Shown here: in pieces, positions 36,969-37,774 of the stretch
Layout of the letters: each line of letters opens with the position of its first letter
Numbering within the stretch: the stretch's first letter is position 1
NCBI GenBank assembly: GCA_003221615.1
Contig: QHSQ01000101.1
Location: 1-37,774 of the forward strand
DNA: 37,774 nucleotides
Direction: 5' to 3'
Origin: Candidatus Rokuibacteriota bacterium
Lineage (GTDB): Bacteria; Methylomirabilota; Methylomirabilia; Rokubacteriales; CSP1-6
The notes under the pieces: generated by a model
Databases searched by the model: none
Seen by the model: the letters and a program-made list of their open reading frames with translations, nothing else
Told to the model about the DNA's origin: nothing
Made by a program: the position numbers and the translations under genes

Positions 36969-37462
36969 CCGAGGAGTCGCTCGACGATGACGCAATCGCG
37001 CCATTCGCCGTCGAGGCGTCCGTGCCGACGGTAGACGCCGACCACGCGAAACCCGCACCGCTCGTGGAGCGCGAGGCTGGCGGCGTTCTCGGGAAAGATC
37101 CGCGAGACGATCTTCCAGAAGCCGCGCTCCGCGTACGCTCGGCAGAGGCCGTCGAGGACGATACGGCCGACCCCGGCGCCGCGCGCGCTGCGGGCGACGT
37201 AGACCGAATGCTCGGCCACGCCGGCGTAGGCAGGCCGATTCCGGTAGGGACCGGCGCTCGCCCAGGCCACGACCTCGCCATCGCGCACGCCGAGGATCGT
37301 CGGATAGCGGTCGCCCTTCTCGGCCAGCCCCGCCGCGACCTGGACGGCGCTTCGCGGGTCCGTCTCGAACGTGGCGATCCGGTCCTCGATGCCCTCGTTG
37401 TGGATTCGCGCAATAGCCGGGGCGTCGTCCACCGTGGCCAGGCGGATCGTCAGGTCGCTCAT
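36965..37462 (-). CDS. GNAT N-acetyltransferase, ArsN/phosphinothricin-acetyltransferase-like
   Basis: A 165-residue protein. The acetyl-CoA-binding loop RSARGAGVGR (91-100), the N-terminal IRLATVDDAPAIARIHNEGI and the C-terminal ENAASLALHERCGFRVVG are those of the PAT/ArsN1 branch of GNAT. ArsN1 enzymes acetylate phosphinothricin analogues and arsinothricin, an arsenic-containing antibiotic, and often sit in ars operons. The position between an aquaporin and arsC supports that reading. The ATG at 37462 overlaps the aquaporin stop (ATGA). Substrate unproven. Confidence 0.85.
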   Translation of the reverse strand: MSDLTIRLATVDDAPAIARIHNEGIEDRIATFETDPRSAVQVAAGLAEKGDRYPTILGVRDGEVVAWASAGPYRNRPAYAGVAEHSVYVARSARGAGVGRIVLDGLCRAYAERGFWKIVSRIFPENAASLALHERCGFRVVGVYRRHGRLDGEWRDCVIVERLLG

Positions 37463-37774
37463 GCCGACCGGGGCGTCAGCCAGCAGAACAGCGCCGTCGC
37501 GGAGACGGCGCCGAGCAGCTGGGCGACGATGAACGCCGGCGCGTCCGCGGGCCGAATCCCCGCGAACGTATCGGTCGCCGACCGGGCGAGGGTCACCGCG
37601 GGATTCGCGAACGACGTCGAGGCCGTGAACCAGTACGCGGCCGTGATGTACGCCGCCACGGCAAAAGGAACGGCGCTGGAGCGCAGACGCGCGCATCCCG
37701 ATATCACCGCCAGGAGCCCGAAGGTCGCCACGAACTCGCTGAAGACCTGGGCGGGGCCGGCGCGCGCGTGTCGC
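37459..37774 (-). CDS. Aquaporin / MIP family channel, C-terminal part (5' truncated by window edge)
   Basis: The open frame enters from the window end and gives 104 residues. The segment STSFANPAVTLARS carries the second NPA box with its downstream Arg, followed by DTFAGIRPADAPAFIVAQLLGA and a last TM helix ending CWLTPRSA. This is the arrangement of AqpS-type aquaglyceroporins in arsenic operons, where the channel lets arsenite leave after ArsC reduction. The preceding helix VATFGLLAVISGC is also family-like. The operon promoter and any ArsR lie outside the window. Confidence 0.85.
   Translation of the reverse strand, partial: RHARAGPAQVFSEFVATFGLLAVISGCARLRSSAVPFAVAAYITAAYWFTASTSFANPAVTLARSATDTFAGIRPADAPAFIVAQLLGAVSATALFCWLTPRSA

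Overview
The window is a very GC-rich (by eye close to 70%), densely packed bacterial chromosome segment with no phage, transposase, CRISPR array, rRNA or tRNA that I can see. The LptF/LptG permease implies a diderm. The mix of housekeeping genes with a Rieske oxygenase / PEP-mutase-like lyase / peptide-type ABC transporter cluster, GuaB3, an archaeal-type fructose-1,6-bisphosphate aldolase/phosphatase and a UPF0182 membrane protein is what I would expect of Candidatus Rokubacteria (Methylomirabilota). That placement is an inference, not a measurement.

Layout. (1) 1-9656, plus strand: end of rapZ, a GH57 glucanotransferase/amylase, a phosphoglucose/phosphomannose isomerase, metK and ahcY (SAM cycle), a large UPF0182 protein, and a 2-hydroxyacid dehydrogenase that lacks its NAD-binding glycine motif. 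(2) 18694-9653, minus strand: an eight-gene metabolic cluster in transcription order: ketopantoate reductase-like, M28-like peptidase, ABC substrate-binding protein, two permeases, PEP-mutase/isocitrate-lyase-like enzyme, Rieske oxygenase, HicB-like small protein. No ABC ATPase is present. (3) 21188-18831, minus strand: a single-polypeptide LptF-LptG fusion. (4) 21211-33854, plus strand: unknown exported protein, valS, birA, coaX, then a near-consensus promoter and guaB3, guaA, dnaE, accA. (5) 33861-36486: a SorC-type regulator divergent from an FBP aldolase/phosphatase, with an AT-rich operator-like region between them. (6) 37774-36543, minus strand: arsenic cassette (aquaporin, ArsN-like acetyltransferase, thioredoxin-type ArsC), ending at a strong bidirectional hairpin.

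Most genes are joined by 4-bp start/stop overlaps, so translational coupling is common, and no gene-free stretch exceeds about 230 bases. The most interesting feature is a 42-49 nt palindromic element present seven times at five loci. At every locus it ends 18-31 nt upstream of the start codon of the next gene (ahcY, Rieske oxygenase, ABC binding protein, panE-like, coaX), just 5' of the Shine-Dalgarno. Copies differ by small insertions and deletions that change the reading frame but keep the base pairing. That fits a structured 5'-leader RNA or REP-like element better than a peptide. At one locus three copies in tandem (63-bp period) form back-to-back 20-codon mini-ORFs running into the binding-protein gene. 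A second candidate cis-element is the guaB3 leader, where a hairpin arm overlaps an anti-Shine-Dalgarno sequence.
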